Below the pieces are notes generated by a model. It worked only from the letters and a program-made list of their open reading frames with translations. It was not told the origin of the DNA and searched no databases. A program made the position numbers and the translations under genes. Of a DNA stretch of 39,016 bases, positions 25,270 through 34,584 are shown in pieces. Location: the NCBI GenBank assembly GCA_030602585.1, contig JAUVZJ010000014.1, positions 1 through 39,016 of the forward strand, read 5' to 3'. This stretch comes from Candidatus Methanophagales archaeon (GTDB taxonomy: Archaea > Halobacteriota > Syntropharchaeia > Alkanophagales > Methanospirareceae). The first letter of the stretch is position 1. Each line of letters starts with the position of its first letter.

Positions 25270-26118
25270 TTACTCCTGCGGCTCCCTGAATTGCCCTATC
25301 CTGTACTCCGCTTTATAGGGGTCATAAACCAAATTATGCTGATAATCTACTGATAAATGAATTGCCCAATAGCCATACCGCCCTTCATCGAGAAAGATTT
25401 TTATCGTATGAGTATCATGATAGCCCATTGCGGTTGAGAGGTCTTCAAAGTCATACAATTTCCAGAACGGGTCAATTATAAACCAATTAGACAAATCTCG
25501 CCAGTTACCACCTGTATATATTATTCCGTATGCGTGAACGCCAGAAGAGCCCCAGGCTATCGTCTTCGGTCCTAAACTTTTGTATGCCAATCGGCAGAGG
25601 TCACGAGCGTAATGAACGCATACCGCACTGTCATTCTTTGGCGATTCCAGACTCGTGTAATGCTTTACCCATGTTACAGTCCGATTTGGGTTCTGAGGAT
25701 AAATAACCTCGCCAAGAATAACCGCAGGCTCTTTACCTCTCTCTACCGTATAATTGGACAGGTTCCAAACCGAAATATTTTCCGCCACTTGATACCGGTA
25801 ATCCAGCGGAACGTGGTCTGCGAAATAATAAAAATCCTTGTAATCGCATCGAAAATCCGCATTCAAATCCCATGCTACATACCTGCTATATCTTTCGTTG
25901 AAGTGCGACTTCAATATATCCAGGTCCAACTGATTGATATATCCATCGTCATTAAAATCGAGGTCCGTCAATCCGGAGACTTCTTGTCCCTGCCCTGCAC
26001 ACGCTCCTGTCATGAACCCATAGAAAAACAAAAATAAAAGCAAAAGCAACGAACTCAAATTAAAAATTTTGGAATGCCTCGCAGTCCTGTAAATCTTTAC
26101 CACCTTGTTTCGTACCAT
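25270..26118 (-). CDS. secreted dockerin type I / transglutaminase-like protein
   Basis: Exported, 282 residues. A basic start and hydrophobic stretch at about 21-38 end in an ACA|G-type cleavage site around 39-42. Two dockerin EF-hand loops follow: D54-x-N56-x-D58-G59-x-I61-x3-D65 is canonical; the second (D84, N86, D88, D95) lacks the Gly. The rest resembles a transglutaminase-like fold with Cys167 in AVCVHYARDL, His195 in GVHAYGII and Asp216 in FIIDPFW as a possible catalytic triad. Its start lies two bases after the trpC stop without a clear ribosome binding site. A cell-surface thiol protease or cross-linking role, docked through cohesin, is inferred. Confidence 0.75.
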   Translation of the reverse strand: MVRNKVVKIYRTARHSKIFNLSSLLLLLFLFFYGFMTGACAGQGQEVSGLTDLDFNDDGYINQLDLDILKSHFNERYSRYVAWDLNADFRCDYKDFYYFADHVPLDYRYQVAENISVWNLSNYTVERGKEPAVILGEVIYPQNPNRTVTWVKHYTSLESPKNDSAVCVHYARDLCRLAYKSLGPKTIAWGSSGVHAYGIIYTGGNWRDLSNWFIIDPFWKLYDFEDLSTAMGYHDTHTIKIFLDEGRYGYWAIHLSVDYQHNLVYDPYKAEYRIGQFREPQE

Positions 26119-26120
26119 TT

Positions 26121-26879
26121 TTATTCAATCACAAATTCGCCTACTTTCCGTTCTATATCCTCTGCATTCATAATGGACGTGCCTACAAGCAAAGCATCTG
26201 CACCTGCCTCGAACATCCTCCTTGCATCATCCTTACTATTAATTCCACTCATCGCCACTAAAAAGACATCGGCAGGTAGCTCTGGCTTAACCTCCGGTGC
26301 AATCATCTCAAAAGTCTCCAAATTTACTTCAAACGTCTCTAAATCTCGATTGTTTATGCCGATTAACGATGCTATTCCTGAAACATCGTGATTCAAAATC
26401 TTGTCCTTTGATTCCCTATCTATCTCGATAAGTGCTTCCATACCAAGCGAGTAAGCCTTATTTGCCAGCTCTTTCAATCTTTCGACACTTAAAAATCTCG
26501 CTATTAGCAATATCGCATTCGCTCCATACGCATACGATTCGTGCACCTGAAAGTCATCGAAAATGAAGTCCTTTCTCAATACTGGCAGTTCAGCCGAAAG
26601 TTTAACGCTTCTTAAATCTTCCAAACTACCGTAAAAAGCCGCATCTGTTAAAACGGATATTGCACATGCACCGCCTTTTTTCATTCGGTTCGCCGCTTCC
26701 GCGGCTTTTATTATTATTCCTTCTCCTCTTCCTCTTTCTTTTAAGCCTCTTCTCTTTATTTCTGCGATTATAGCTCTTTTTCCTGCTTTTTTCCTCTCTA
26801 ATATCGCTCCTTTTATGCTTCTTCGTTCTTTTAATTTCTCGATAAATTCATGTTTCCTCTTTAGTATTTCTTCTACCAT
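26121..26879 (-). CDS. trpC: indole-3-glycerol phosphate synthase
   Basis: The enzyme closes the indole ring in tryptophan synthesis. Catalytic residues are all present: Glu40 and Lys42 in IIAEIKR, Lys103 in VLRKDFIF, Glu152 in LIEID, the Asn pair in IGINNRDLETF (176-177), and Ser211 in AMSGINS. SVLTDAAFYGS and LVGTSIM are typical. The loop after EIKR reads RGLKERGRGEG instead of the usual SPSxG, a departure near the phosphate site. The gene is separated from trpE-G-D by a plus-strand gene and has its own promoter region. Length of 252 residues is normal. Confidence 0.9.
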   Translation of the reverse strand: MVEEILKRKHEFIEKLKERRSIKGAILERKKAGKRAIIAEIKRRGLKERGRGEGIIIKAAEAANRMKKGGACAISVLTDAAFYGSLEDLRSVKLSAELPVLRKDFIFDDFQVHESYAYGANAILLIARFLSVERLKELANKAYSLGMEALIEIDRESKDKILNHDVSGIASLIGINNRDLETFEVNLETFEMIAPEVKPELPADVFLVAMSGINSKDDARRMFEAGADALLVGTSIMNAEDIERKVGEFVIE

Positions 26880-26913
26880 TTTTCGATATTTTGTATAGAT
26901 TTTTAAGTAAGCC

Positions 26914-26974
26914 GTGCAATGATTTATATGTTTTGCCGATAGCTATTTATATTGCAAATTATAACACATTGCAC
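26914..26974. promoter_or_regulatory. divergent promoter region with an 8-bp inverted repeat at both ends
   Basis: GTGCAATG at 26914-26921 and its exact reverse complement CATTGCAC at 26967-26974 flank two AT-rich boxes: ATTTATAT at 26922-26929, read on the minus strand as the TATA box for trpC, and TATTTATA at about 26944-26951, suited to the plus-strand gene. The symmetric layout suggests a regulator that binds both half-sites and controls both genes. The regulator is unknown; TrpY-type TGTACA boxes are not found within this repeat. Confidence 0.45.
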
Positions 26975-26984
26975 AAGGGAGTGA

Positions 26985-27098
26985 ATGAAGGAAAAATATA
27001 CGGGTTATTCAAAGTCGGGGATAAACGAAGTTAAGTTCGTTTATTCAACGTTAGGCAAAATTTCATTGAATTGCATGTACATGGAGATGAATAGATGA
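26985..27098 (+). CDS. small ORF translationally coupled to the downstream gene
   Basis: A 37-codon frame (begins MKEKYTGYSKSG, ends MYMEMNR) starts at an ATG preceded by GGGAGTGA and ends with a TGA that overlaps the ATG of the next gene (ATGA at 27095-27098). With the TATA box near 26944-26951 it would be the first cistron of the transcript. No family is recognised. It could be a leader peptide or a small protein; chance is also possible since the frame is short. Confidence 0.4.
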   Translation: MKEKYTGYSKSGINEVKFVYSTLGKISLNCMYMEMNR

Positions 27099-27991
27099 TA
27101 GAACAAATAGCCGCAGCTGCTGTAGGCGTTGTTATTGGAGTTAGCATAGGTTTGTGGTGGATAACACGGTTAGGTAGAACAGTGGCAAACATATCAGATA
27201 GCTTAGTTAAAATTCGTTCTGAGCTCGAGTCCGATAGGGGTTCCGTAGCCCAAAAAAAGAAAGAGGTTTTTCAGAAGATGGGGCCAAAGACATTCTACTA
27301 TCTAGATGAGAGCCAAGTTAAAGACTTGTATCCTCAAGTGTTTCAAGAACTTGAGCCGAAACGAATCGAGACACGGGAAAGTAAAGAGACTAAGAAGGGT
27401 ATTTCCGCCAAATTTAGATTTATAGAACCAAAATATGAACGAGACAGAGCTGAAGAAACGACCAAGACTTATGATGTGGCGCGGACACCACCGATGATGT
27501 ACAACAGAGTAGAGCAGTACCTTCTCGAAAAGGGTAGAATGACGTTTGGGCTGGAGGAGTTTGAATTTGATAAATCTTCAATTGATGAGTTCAAATCCAT
27601 GTGTGACCAGATGCGAAGCAAATTTAACTTCAATATCCCTGATGGCCTTCGGGATAATTATATCTCCGACAAAATGAGAGAATTTACATTACAGCGTGTA
27701 AAAGAGCTGTCAGGTAGTACTGGCTACGTTGCAATCCAAACGGAGTTCTCTATCATTGATATTCCTGACGATGCCTACATACTATCTTTTGTGCATCCTC
27801 TGAATGAGTATCTTCCACAAGAAGATAAGAAAGTAATAATTCAAGTTACTTGCGCTAAGGAGTGCATGACCTCTTCAGGCGGTAGTATTTTCAAAAAAGA
27901 TAAATCAGTTAAGATTACCTGCTTGGGTAAAGTAGTGAGTTGGAATAATGAAGATAAAATTTTGGAAATCAGCCCAATTGCTATCTACTAA
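27095..27991 (+). CDS. membrane-anchored protein of unknown function
   Basis: A 298-residue protein with one N-terminal transmembrane helix (about residues 5-25), then a charged, probably helical linker, then a soluble domain facing the cytoplasm or outside (topology not certain). FYYLDESQVKDLYPQVF at 67-83 is reminiscent of the opening of DUF6414-type proteins, but the remainder gives no known motif. Two Cys (KEC near 265-ish and CLG) and a Ser/Gly-rich loop occur near the C-terminus. It lies alone on the plus strand between trpD and trpC, and shares a symmetric promoter region with trpC. Function unknown. Confidence 0.6.
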   Translation: MIEQIAAAAVGVVIGVSIGLWWITRLGRTVANISDSLVKIRSELESDRGSVAQKKKEVFQKMGPKTFYYLDESQVKDLYPQVFQELEPKRIETRESKETKKGISAKFRFIEPKYERDRAEETTKTYDVARTPPMMYNRVEQYLLEKGRMTFGLEEFEFDKSSIDEFKSMCDQMRSKFNFNIPDGLRDNYISDKMREFTLQRVKELSGSTGYVAIQTEFSIIDIPDDAYILSFVHPLNEYLPQEDKKVIIQVTCAKECMTSSGGSIFKKDKSVKITCLGKVVSWNNEDKILEISPIAIY

Positions 27992-28032
27992 GGTTTATTA
28001 GTCCAAATAAGCGTTCGAAGCTGTCTCTTTTT

Positions 28033-29046
28033 TCACTTCGCAAACCTAATAAACTCCTCCAGCTTCTCTGCCGCCTTCCCGTCTTCCAATATACCCCTCG
28101 CAATTTCAAATCCCTCTGCTATACTTTTCGCCTCGTCAGCCGCGAAGATAGCAGCTGCGGCATTCAGTAAAACAACCTCCTTCCTCGCTCCTTCTTCCTT
28201 GCAACTCAGAATCTCCATCAATATTCTCGCACTCTTTTCCCGCGTGCCACCCGCAATTTCGCCGGGCGAAGCTGTTTCCACACCAAAATCCTCAGGGGTT
28301 ATGAAATATGTCGTTATCTCACCTTTTTCCAGTTGCGATACCTTCGTCTTCCCTGAGATGGAAACCTCATCCAGCCCCGGCTCTCCATGCACCACCAACG
28401 CTTTTCTCAGTCCTAATATGCGAAGCACTTTTGCTATCTTCTCGGTAAGAGCGGCATCGTAAACGCCAATGAGCTGATGCGTTGCATTTGCGGGATTCGT
28501 TAACGGACCGAGGATATTGAAAACAGTCCTCATTCCCAGCTTCTGCCTCACTTCCATCACGTTCTTCATCGCTTGATGGTGTAGAGGTGCGAACATGAAC
28601 CCAATGCCTATCTTCTCGATGCATTCCTCTATCCTTTGCGGTGGCAATGCTAAATTCACACCCAATTCCTCTATTACGTCTGCACTACCACATTTTGACG
28701 TTACCGACCTGTTACCGTGTTTTGCCACCGGAACCACGCAAGCAGTGATGAAAGCGGCAGTGGTAGAGATGTTGAACGTTTTTATCACATCGCCACCTGT
28801 CCCGCATACGTCCACACTCTTCTCCACTTTCGGGTTTATCCGCACAGCCATGTTCCGCATAACCGTTGCGAAAGCCGCTATTTCTTCCTCTGTCTCGCCT
28901 TTCATCCGTAAAGAAGCTAAAAAAGCCGCAGTTTGTATCCTATCCGATTCTCCGCTCATTATCGCTTGCATCGCACTCTCTGCTTCTTCTGCACTTAAAT
29001 TCTCTTTCTCCACAACTTTGCTAAGATATTTCCCTAACATTTTCAA
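28033..29046 (-). CDS. trpD: anthranilate phosphoribosyltransferase
   Basis: It joins anthranilate to PRPP in tryptophan synthesis. The PRPP-binding motif CGTGGDVIKTFNIST is at residues 81-95, KHGNRSVTSKCGSADVIEELG follows, and NILGPLTNPA and VHGEPGLDEVS are conserved. The length of 337 residues is typical. The start overlaps the trpG stop by four bases, and the C-terminus is complete. After it, 40 noncoding bases lead to a convergent gene. Confidence 0.94.
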   Translation of the reverse strand: MKMLGKYLSKVVEKENLSAEEAESAMQAIMSGESDRIQTAAFLASLRMKGETEEEIAAFATVMRNMAVRINPKVEKSVDVCGTGGDVIKTFNISTTAAFITACVVPVAKHGNRSVTSKCGSADVIEELGVNLALPPQRIEECIEKIGIGFMFAPLHHQAMKNVMEVRQKLGMRTVFNILGPLTNPANATHQLIGVYDAALTEKIAKVLRILGLRKALVVHGEPGLDEVSISGKTKVSQLEKGEITTYFITPEDFGVETASPGEIAGGTREKSARILMEILSCKEEGARKEVVLLNAAAAIFAADEAKSIAEGFEIARGILEDGKAAEKLEEFIRFAK

Positions 29047-29636
29047 ATCTCCACAAAATTCTTTATCAACTTCAGACCTTCCTCCGTTAGTATTGACTCA
29101 GGATGGAACTGCACGCCGAAAATATCGTAGTCTCGATGCCGGATTGCCATTATCTCGTTATCGTCCAAACTTCTCGCTGTTACTTCTAAACTATCGGGTA
29201 ATGATTCACCACCATTACCACCATCAATCACCAGTGAATGATACATCACTGCGGAAAGAGGATTCTTCAGCCCTTTCAGCACGTTTTCTCCGTTATGCTT
29301 CACTAAACTCACCTTTCCATGTCTTATCTCCTTAGCATTCCTTACCCCTGCACCAAAAACATGACCTATACACAGATGCCCCAAGCAAACACCCAAGATC
29401 TTTTTATTTTCAGTGCAAAGCATCCTTATCGCATCATTTGTGACACCAGCATCTTTTGGCGTCTTTGGACCCGGCGAAATTATTACGTGCTCTATTTCCT
29501 TCTCCATAACAATTTTCTCTATATACTCTGCATTCACGTTATTCTGCACCACTACCGGCTCGGCACCCAACATTCCCACGTATTGCACGATGATATACAC
29601 AAACGAATCTATATTATCTATAATAAGGATATTCAT
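29043..29636 (-). CDS. trpG: anthranilate synthase component II (glutamine amidotransferase)
   Basis: It supplies ammonia from glutamine to TrpE. The catalytic Cys84 is in ILGVCLGHLCIG, and His178 and Glu180 are in VQFHPES, so the class I amidotransferase triad is complete. The usual GHQ after the nucleophile is GHL here, which removes a glutamine often contacting the substrate. The 197-residue length is normal and it is not fused to TrpD. It lies nine bases after trpE and overlaps trpD by four. Confidence 0.92.
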   Translation of the reverse strand: MNILIIDNIDSFVYIIVQYVGMLGAEPVVVQNNVNAEYIEKIVMEKEIEHVIISPGPKTPKDAGVTNDAIRMLCTENKKILGVCLGHLCIGHVFGAGVRNAKEIRHGKVSLVKHNGENVLKGLKNPLSAVMYHSLVIDGGNGGESLPDSLEVTARSLDDNEIMAIRHRDYDIFGVQFHPESILTEEGLKLIKNFVEI

Positions 29637-29645
29637 TTTTCTCTC

Positions 29646-31157
29646 TCACCTTTTACCTCCTGACATTGCCATACATTCCAATAAAGCCGCACACTTACTC
29701 ATCGTCTCCTTATACTCACGTTCGGGGTCAGAATAAGCAACTATCCCCGCACCCGCTTGTATATAGACTTTATCCTTCTCAAATACCGCAGTTCGAATCG
29801 TTATTGCCATATCCATTGAGCGATTAAAGGAGAAATAGCCCGCACAGCCCGAATATATTCCTCTTCTCGTTGGCTCTAATTCTTCTATTATCTCCATTGC
29901 ACGCACTTTCGGCGCTCCGGATACCGTTCCTGCGGGGAATGTCGCTTCCAACGCGTCGAACTCGTCTTTACCCGTTCTCAGCTCCCCCACTACATCTGAC
30001 ACTATATGCTGCACATGCGAATATTTCTCTGGATACATGAACCTCGTAACCTGAACGGTGCCAAATTCGGATACTATTCCTATGTCGTTTCTGGCTAAAT
30101 CCACGAGCATCAAATGCTCTGCTCGCTCCTTCTCATCGTTAAGCATCTCCTCTTCTAATCGCTTATCCTCTTCTTCATTTATACCACGCCGTCTCGTGCC
30201 TGCTATCGGACAGGTCTCTATTTTCCTACCTCTATTGCCCTTTCGACCAGCAGCCGCTTCAACCCTGACCAGTATCTCAGGACTTGCCCCTACTATCTTC
30301 CGCTCACCGAAATCGAGGAAATACATGTATGGCGATGGATTCACTTCGCTTAATCGTTCGTAAAACTCGAAAGCACCCCGATTTCCATCGCCACCAGAAT
30401 CAAAATCCGCTTCCAGTCGCTGTGAAAGAACCACCTGAATAATATCGCCTGCACGAATATATTTCTTCGCTGCCCTCACTCCTCTCTCGTATTCCTCTTT
30501 TTCCATATTCGACGTGAAATCACCTGACCCAGATATTTGAGCAAAATAAGAAGCCCCCTCACTTCTTTTATCATCGTAATTTTTCATTAATTCGGACTTT
30601 AGGAGCGTTTGATCAGAACTCAAACCTTTAGAGGTTTGATCATCATAAAATTCGTTGCACAAAAGAAAGGCTTTTTTCGCTCTGTGGTCCACGATAACAT
30701 TCTTTTTTGTAAGCAAGAATTCACAATCCGGCTGTTTCAGAGTGTCAACTGCGCTCCCACCGAAATCCACAAAATAGCGGATGAAATCGTATGAGAGATA
30801 ACCGACGAAACCACCGATAAATCTTTCTCTTCTTATCGCTCCTGCTATTTTCAGGTCAGTAAGGAACGCTTTAATCACGTTTAGCGGATTATTATCCTCA
30901 TATTTTTTCGCCGCGCTCTTCGTCTCTTTAGCGATAACCGCATCATAAGACTTCGTTTTTAAAATGCCGTTCTTCATCGAGAATTTAAACGCAGGGTCGA
31001 AGCCTATAATAGAATACCTTGCTAATTTATCGCTTCCTTCTCTGGATTCCAATAAGTAAGACGCTTTGTCCTCGCTCCTCGCTTCCTTCCTCAAAATATC
31101 GTATAGCGAAGAAGGGTCTGCAAAAGGGAGTTCCTCACAACTTTGAACGATGTGCAT
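29646..31157 (-). CDS. trpE: anthranilate synthase component I
   Basis: It forms anthranilate from chorismate with ammonia from TrpG. The C-terminal chorismate-binding domain shows [55 protein letters not shown], and [18 protein letters not shown]. The N-terminal LLES motif at 35-38 is the element that binds tryptophan in feedback-inhibited enzymes. The 503-residue length is normal. It opens the minus-strand trpEGD operon, with a TATA box placed for a leaderless transcript. Confidence 0.95.
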   Translation of the reverse strand: MHIVQSCEELPFADPSSLYDILRKEARSEDKASYLLESREGSDKLARYSIIGFDPAFKFSMKNGILKTKSYDAVIAKETKSAAKKYEDNNPLNVIKAFLTDLKIAGAIRRERFIGGFVGYLSYDFIRYFVDFGGSAVDTLKQPDCEFLLTKKNVIVDHRAKKAFLLCNEFYDDQTSKGLSSDQTLLKSELMKNYDDKRSEGASYFAQISGSGDFTSNMEKEEYERGVRAAKKYIRAGDIIQVVLSQRLEADFDSGGDGNRGAFEFYERLSEVNPSPYMYFLDFGERKIVGASPEILVRVEAAAGRKGNRGRKIETCPIAGTRRRGINEEEDKRLEEEMLNDEKERAEHLMLVDLARNDIGIVSEFGTVQVTRFMYPEKYSHVQHIVSDVVGELRTGKDEFDALEATFPAGTVSGAPKVRAMEIIEELEPTRRGIYSGCAGYFSFNRSMDMAITIRTAVFEKDKVYIQAGAGIVAYSDPEREYKETMSKCAALLECMAMSGGKR

Positions 31158-31182
31158 TGTGCATCATATTTAGATTATATTG

Positions 31183-31194
31183 TATATATAAATA
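31183..31194 (-). promoter_or_regulatory. TATA box of the trpEGD operon
   Basis: On the minus strand TATTTATATATA lies 26-37 bases before the trpE ATG (31155-31157), as expected for a leaderless or near-leaderless mRNA. No attenuator-like hairpin or leader peptide fits in this space. Confidence 0.55.
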
Positions 31195-31243
31195 CTTTGA
31201 TGTATAAATAAGGGGACTCTTGTATCGCCGGAGGGTGAGTTGT

Positions 31244-31339
31244 AAGTTTACCGAAATCTTCGTCTTTTAATCCTATCGCTCTCAGGAGACCTCTTGCCGG
31301 TGTCTTTCCAATGTCTTTCTTCAATATATCGCTTCTCAT
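31244..31339 (-). pseudogene. ilvD: N-terminal remnant of dihydroxy-acid dehydratase
   Basis: From an ATG at 31337-31339 the minus strand reads MRSDILKKDI, then LLRAIGLKDEDFGK. This is the conserved start of IlvD (branched-chain amino acid synthesis), usually MRSDxxKKGxExAPHRALLRAxGLxDEDFxKP. After about 31 residues the similarity ends abruptly and the frame runs on into the trpE promoter before stopping at 31175. The other 500-odd residues are absent from this window. It is a ghost left by rearrangement between the trp operon and atpA. Confidence 0.65.
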
Positions 31340-31348
31340 TTTATAAAA
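31339..31348 (+). promoter_or_regulatory. TATA box of atpA-atpB
   Basis: TTTTATAAAA lies 61-70 bases upstream of the atpA ATG, giving a leader of about 35-45 bases with the strong ribosome binding site GGTGGAGGAG just before the start (31394-31403). Confidence 0.4.
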
Positions 31349-31408
31349 ACAAATCACTTTTTAGTTTAAGAGACGAAATATTAAACAGGCAAAGGTGGAG
31401 GAGAAAAA

Positions 31409-33184
31409 ATGAGGGAAAAAGGTGTAATAGCAAAAATAGCAGGTCCGTTGGTTGTTGCAGATAAGATACGAGGATGCGAGATGTATGAAGTGATAAAAGT
31501 AGGCGAGGAGGGCTTGATGGGCGAAACAATAAGACTGGATGGCGACCTTGCGTATGTTCAGGTATATGAAGATACAACAGGTTTGAAGCCGGGTGAGCCA
31601 GTGATAAGGACAAAGGCGCCTTTATCTGTTGAACTCGGTCCTGGAATATTAAAGAATTTTTATGATGGTGTGCAGCGACCTCTGGAGGATATAGGGCGCA
31701 AAGTTGGCGATTACATAACGAGGGGCGTATATGTAGATGCACTTGACCGGACAAAGAAATGGAATTTCACACCCACCGCAGAGGAAGGCAAAGAGATAGT
31801 TGGTGGAGATATTTTAGGCGAGGTTCCGGAAACGAAGGTGATAAAGCACAAGATTCTCGTGCCGCCGGGGATAAGCGGTAAGATTTTAGAGCTAAAAGAG
31901 GGGGAATTCACCGTTAATGATTGCATAGCGAGGATACAAACAGATGGCGAGGACGTAGAATTGAAGATGATGCAGACTTGGCCGGTGAGAAAAGGAAGAC
32001 CCTATAAGGAGAAATTGGACCCTGAGGTGCCTTTGTTAACCGGACAGCGTATTAATGATACCTTCTTCCCGATAGCGAAAGGCGGCACTGGCGCTATTCC
32101 CGGTGGATTCGGAACCGGGAAAACGGTAATGCAGCACCAATTAGCAAGATGGGCAGACGCACAGGTTATCGTGTATATAGGATGTGGAGAGAGGGGAAAC
32201 GAGATGACAGAGGTTTTAGAGGATTTCCCAAAACTTATTGACCCTTACAGTGGAGAGAAATTGATGGAGCGGTCTACGCTTATCGCAAATACTTCTAATA
32301 TGCCCGTTGCGGCACGAGAAGCGTCTATTTATACCGGAATCACGCTCGCGGAGTATTATCGTGATATGGGCTATGACGTGGCGATACAGGCGGATTCGAC
32401 ATCGAGATGGGCGGAAGCACTGCGAGAAATATCCGGTAGATTGGAGGAGATGCCTGGCGAGGAAGGTTATCCGGCTTATTTAGCCACGAGATTGTCTGAC
32501 TTCTATGAACGTGCAGGCAGGGTAAAAACGTTATGTTCGGATTCCGAGGAAAGAATAGGCTCTGTTACGGTCGTGGGAGCGGTATCGCCGCCCGGAGGTG
32601 ATTTCTCAGAACCTGTGACGCAGAATACATTGCGAGTGGTGGGCGTTTTCTGGGCTCTTGATTCGACTTTAGCGGATAGAAGGCATTTCCCGGCTATAAG
32701 CTGGCTACGCAGCTATTCTCTTTACCTGGACAACCTCAGTGAATGGTTTAATAAGACTTCGTCTTCCGATTTTACGGAACAAAGGGAGGAGATGATGTCT
32801 TTATTGCAAAAGGAGGCGGAACTGCAAGAGATAGTGCAACTCGTGGGTGCGGATGCGCTTCCAGCACGTGAAAGAGGGACATTAGAAGTTGCTCGTATGA
32901 TAAGGGAGGATTTTTTACAGCAAAACGCATACCATGACGTGGACTCTTTCTGCTCGTTGGAGAAGCAGTATCTGATGGCAAAAATCGTTCTACAATGGTA
33001 TGACCAAGCAAACGAAGTGATAGAACAAGGTATAGGCGTAGAGAAGATAGAGGGGATGGAGATAAAAGGTGCCATAGCGAGAATGAAATATGTGCCAAGT
33101 GAAGAGTTCATGAAGAGTTACGAGGAGATAATGAGAGATATGAAAGATGAATTTGAGGTATTAAAGAGGAAGGAGGTGTCGTGA
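31409..33184 (+). CDS. atpA: A-type ATP synthase catalytic subunit A
   Basis: The catalytic nucleotide-binding subunit of the archaeal rotary ATPase, at the membrane on the cytoplasmic side. The 591 residues include the N-terminal barrel ([11 protein letters not shown]), the A-type insertion (about 115-200), the P-loop GGFGTGKT at 232-239 (usual archaeal form GPFGSGKT), the catalytic Glu region [13 protein letters not shown], and [29 protein letters not shown]. The C-terminal helical domain is complete. It overlaps atpB, whose ribosome binding site AAGGAGGTG lies inside it. The usual neighbours (atpH, I, K, E, C, F upstream) are not here; trp genes lie upstream on the other strand. Confidence 0.96.
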   Translation: MREKGVIAKIAGPLVVADKIRGCEMYEVIKVGEEGLMGETIRLDGDLAYVQVYEDTTGLKPGEPVIRTKAPLSVELGPGILKNFYDGVQRPLEDIGRKVGDYITRGVYVDALDRTKKWNFTPTAEEGKEIVGGDILGEVPETKVIKHKILVPPGISGKILELKEGEFTVNDCIARIQTDGEDVELKMMQTWPVRKGRPYKEKLDPEVPLLTGQRINDTFFPIAKGGTGAIPGGFGTGKTVMQHQLARWADAQVIVYIGCGERGNEMTEVLEDFPKLIDPYSGEKLMERSTLIANTSNMPVAAREASIYTGITLAEYYRDMGYDVAIQADSTSRWAEALREISGRLEEMPGEEGYPAYLATRLSDFYERAGRVKTLCSDSEERIGSVTVVGAVSPPGGDFSEPVTQNTLRVVGVFWALDSTLADRRHFPAISWLRSYSLYLDNLSEWFNKTSSSDFTEQREEMMSLLQKEAELQEIVQLVGADALPARERGTLEVARMIREDFLQQNAYHDVDSFCSLEKQYLMAKIVLQWYDQANEVIEQGIGVEKIEGMEIKGAIARMKYVPSEEFMKSYEEIMRDMKDEFEVLKRKEVS

Positions 33185-34584
33185 TGGCAATAGATATTTC
33201 TGCACGTGAATACACGACGATAAGAGAAGCAGCGGGTCCTTTGATTGTAGTAGAAGGTGTGGAGGGCGTCTCGTATGGTGAGGTAGTGAAGATAGTCACG
33301 CCAAGTGGAGAAGAAAAGACCGGACAGGTGTTGGAAGCGAGTAAAGGACTAGCAGTGGTTCAGGTCTTTGAGGGCACCTCTGGAATAGACACGTCAAAGA
33401 CGAGGGTGAGGTTCACCGGTGACATAATGAAGATAAGCGTTTCGCAAGATATGGTCGGTCGTTTTTTTGATGGTTTGGGCAGACCCATTGATGGTGGACC
33501 TGAGGTGATACCGGAAGATAGGCTTTCTGTTATTGGTGCGGCAATAAACCCTACTGCACGTGATTATCCACGTGAATTCATCCAAACTGGCATTTCCACG
33601 ATTGACGGAATGAACACGCTGGTAAGGGGGCAGAAGTTACCGATATTCTCCGGTGCTGGAATGCCGCATAATGCACTTGCCGCTCAAATAGCGAGGCAGG
33701 CGAAGGTATTAACCACTGGAGAGCCATTCTCCGTTGTCTTTGCGGCAATGGGGATTACACACGAGGAGGCTTCTTTCTTCATGCACGATTTTGAACGCAC
33801 GGGTGCCATCGAGCGAATAGTTGCTTTCCTCAACCTTGCTGATGACCCTGCAATTGAGCGTGTGATAACGCCGAGAATGGCATTGACAACCGCTGAGTTC
33901 CTCGCATACGAATATGATATGCACATCCTCGTTATTCTTACTGATATGACTAACTACTGCGAGGCGTTACGGGAGATTTCCGCGGCACGAGAAGAAGTTC
34001 CGGGGAGAAGAGGTTATCCGGGATACATGTACACCGACCTTTCTACTAATTACGAGCGCGCTGGTCGAATAAAAAACCGAAAAGGTTCGATTACGCAAAT
34101 ACCTATACTAAGCATGCCTGATGACGACATAACACATCCGATACCTGACCTTACGGGGTATATTACCGAAGGGCAATTCGTTCTCTCAAGAGACCTTCAC
34201 AGAAGGGGTATATTTCCACCTGTGGATGTCTTGCCGTCGCTGTCAAGGTTGATGAACGAAGGAATAGGACCGGGAAGGACACGCGAAGACCACTCCGGTG
34301 TATCCAATCAACTTTATGCGGGTTATGCCGAAGGGAGGGACATGCGCGATTTGGTTGCGGTAGTAGGAGAGGAGGCGCTGACGAGCAGGGATAGAAAATA
34401 TCTGGAGTTTGCCGATGAGTTTGAGAAGAAGTTTGTTACGCAGGGTAAAAACGAGGATAGAAGCATAGAAGAGACGCTGGACATTGGCTGGGATTTACTG
34501 GCAACGTTGCCTGAAGGAGAACTCAAGAGGATTGACGAGCACATAATAAAGAAGTATCATCCGAAATATAGAGGTGCGAGATGA
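33184..34584 (+). CDS. atpB: A-type ATP synthase regulatory subunit B
   Basis: The non-catalytic nucleotide-binding subunit that alternates with A in the A3B3 head. Motifs: [48 protein letters not shown] in place of a Walker P-loop, [18 protein letters not shown] and the C-terminal helical part. I choose the ATG at 33184, in a TGATG overlap with the atpA stop and six bases after AAGGAGGTG, over the GTG at 33181. Length 466 residues is normal. The gene for subunit D, which usually follows, is absent. Confidence 0.95.
   Translation: MAIDISAREYTTIREAAGPLIVVEGVEGVSYGEVVKIVTPSGEEKTGQVLEASKGLAVVQVFEGTSGIDTSKTRVRFTGDIMKISVSQDMVGRFFDGLGRPIDGGPEVIPEDRLSVIGAAINPTARDYPREFIQTGISTIDGMNTLVRGQKLPIFSGAGMPHNALAAQIARQAKVLTTGEPFSVVFAAMGITHEEASFFMHDFERTGAIERIVAFLNLADDPAIERVITPRMALTTAEFLAYEYDMHILVILTDMTNYCEALREISAAREEVPGRRGYPGYMYTDLSTNYERAGRIKNRKGSITQIPILSMPDDDITHPIPDLTGYITEGQFVLSRDLHRRGIFPPVDVLPSLSRLMNEGIGPGRTREDHSGVSNQLYAGYAEGRDMRDLVAVVGEEALTSRDRKYLEFADEFEKKFVTQGKNEDRSIEETLDIGWDLLATLPEGELKRIDEHIIKKYHPKYRGAR

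Noticed and set aside
27076-27081. TGTACA resembling a TrpY TRP box near trpC
   Set aside because: It is a single copy about 200 bases from the trpC start and lies within the small ORF; a 6-base palindrome occurs often by chance.
33181-33183. GTG start for atpB
   Set aside because: The next codon is an ATG that overlaps the atpA stop and has better spacing from AAGGAGGTG.
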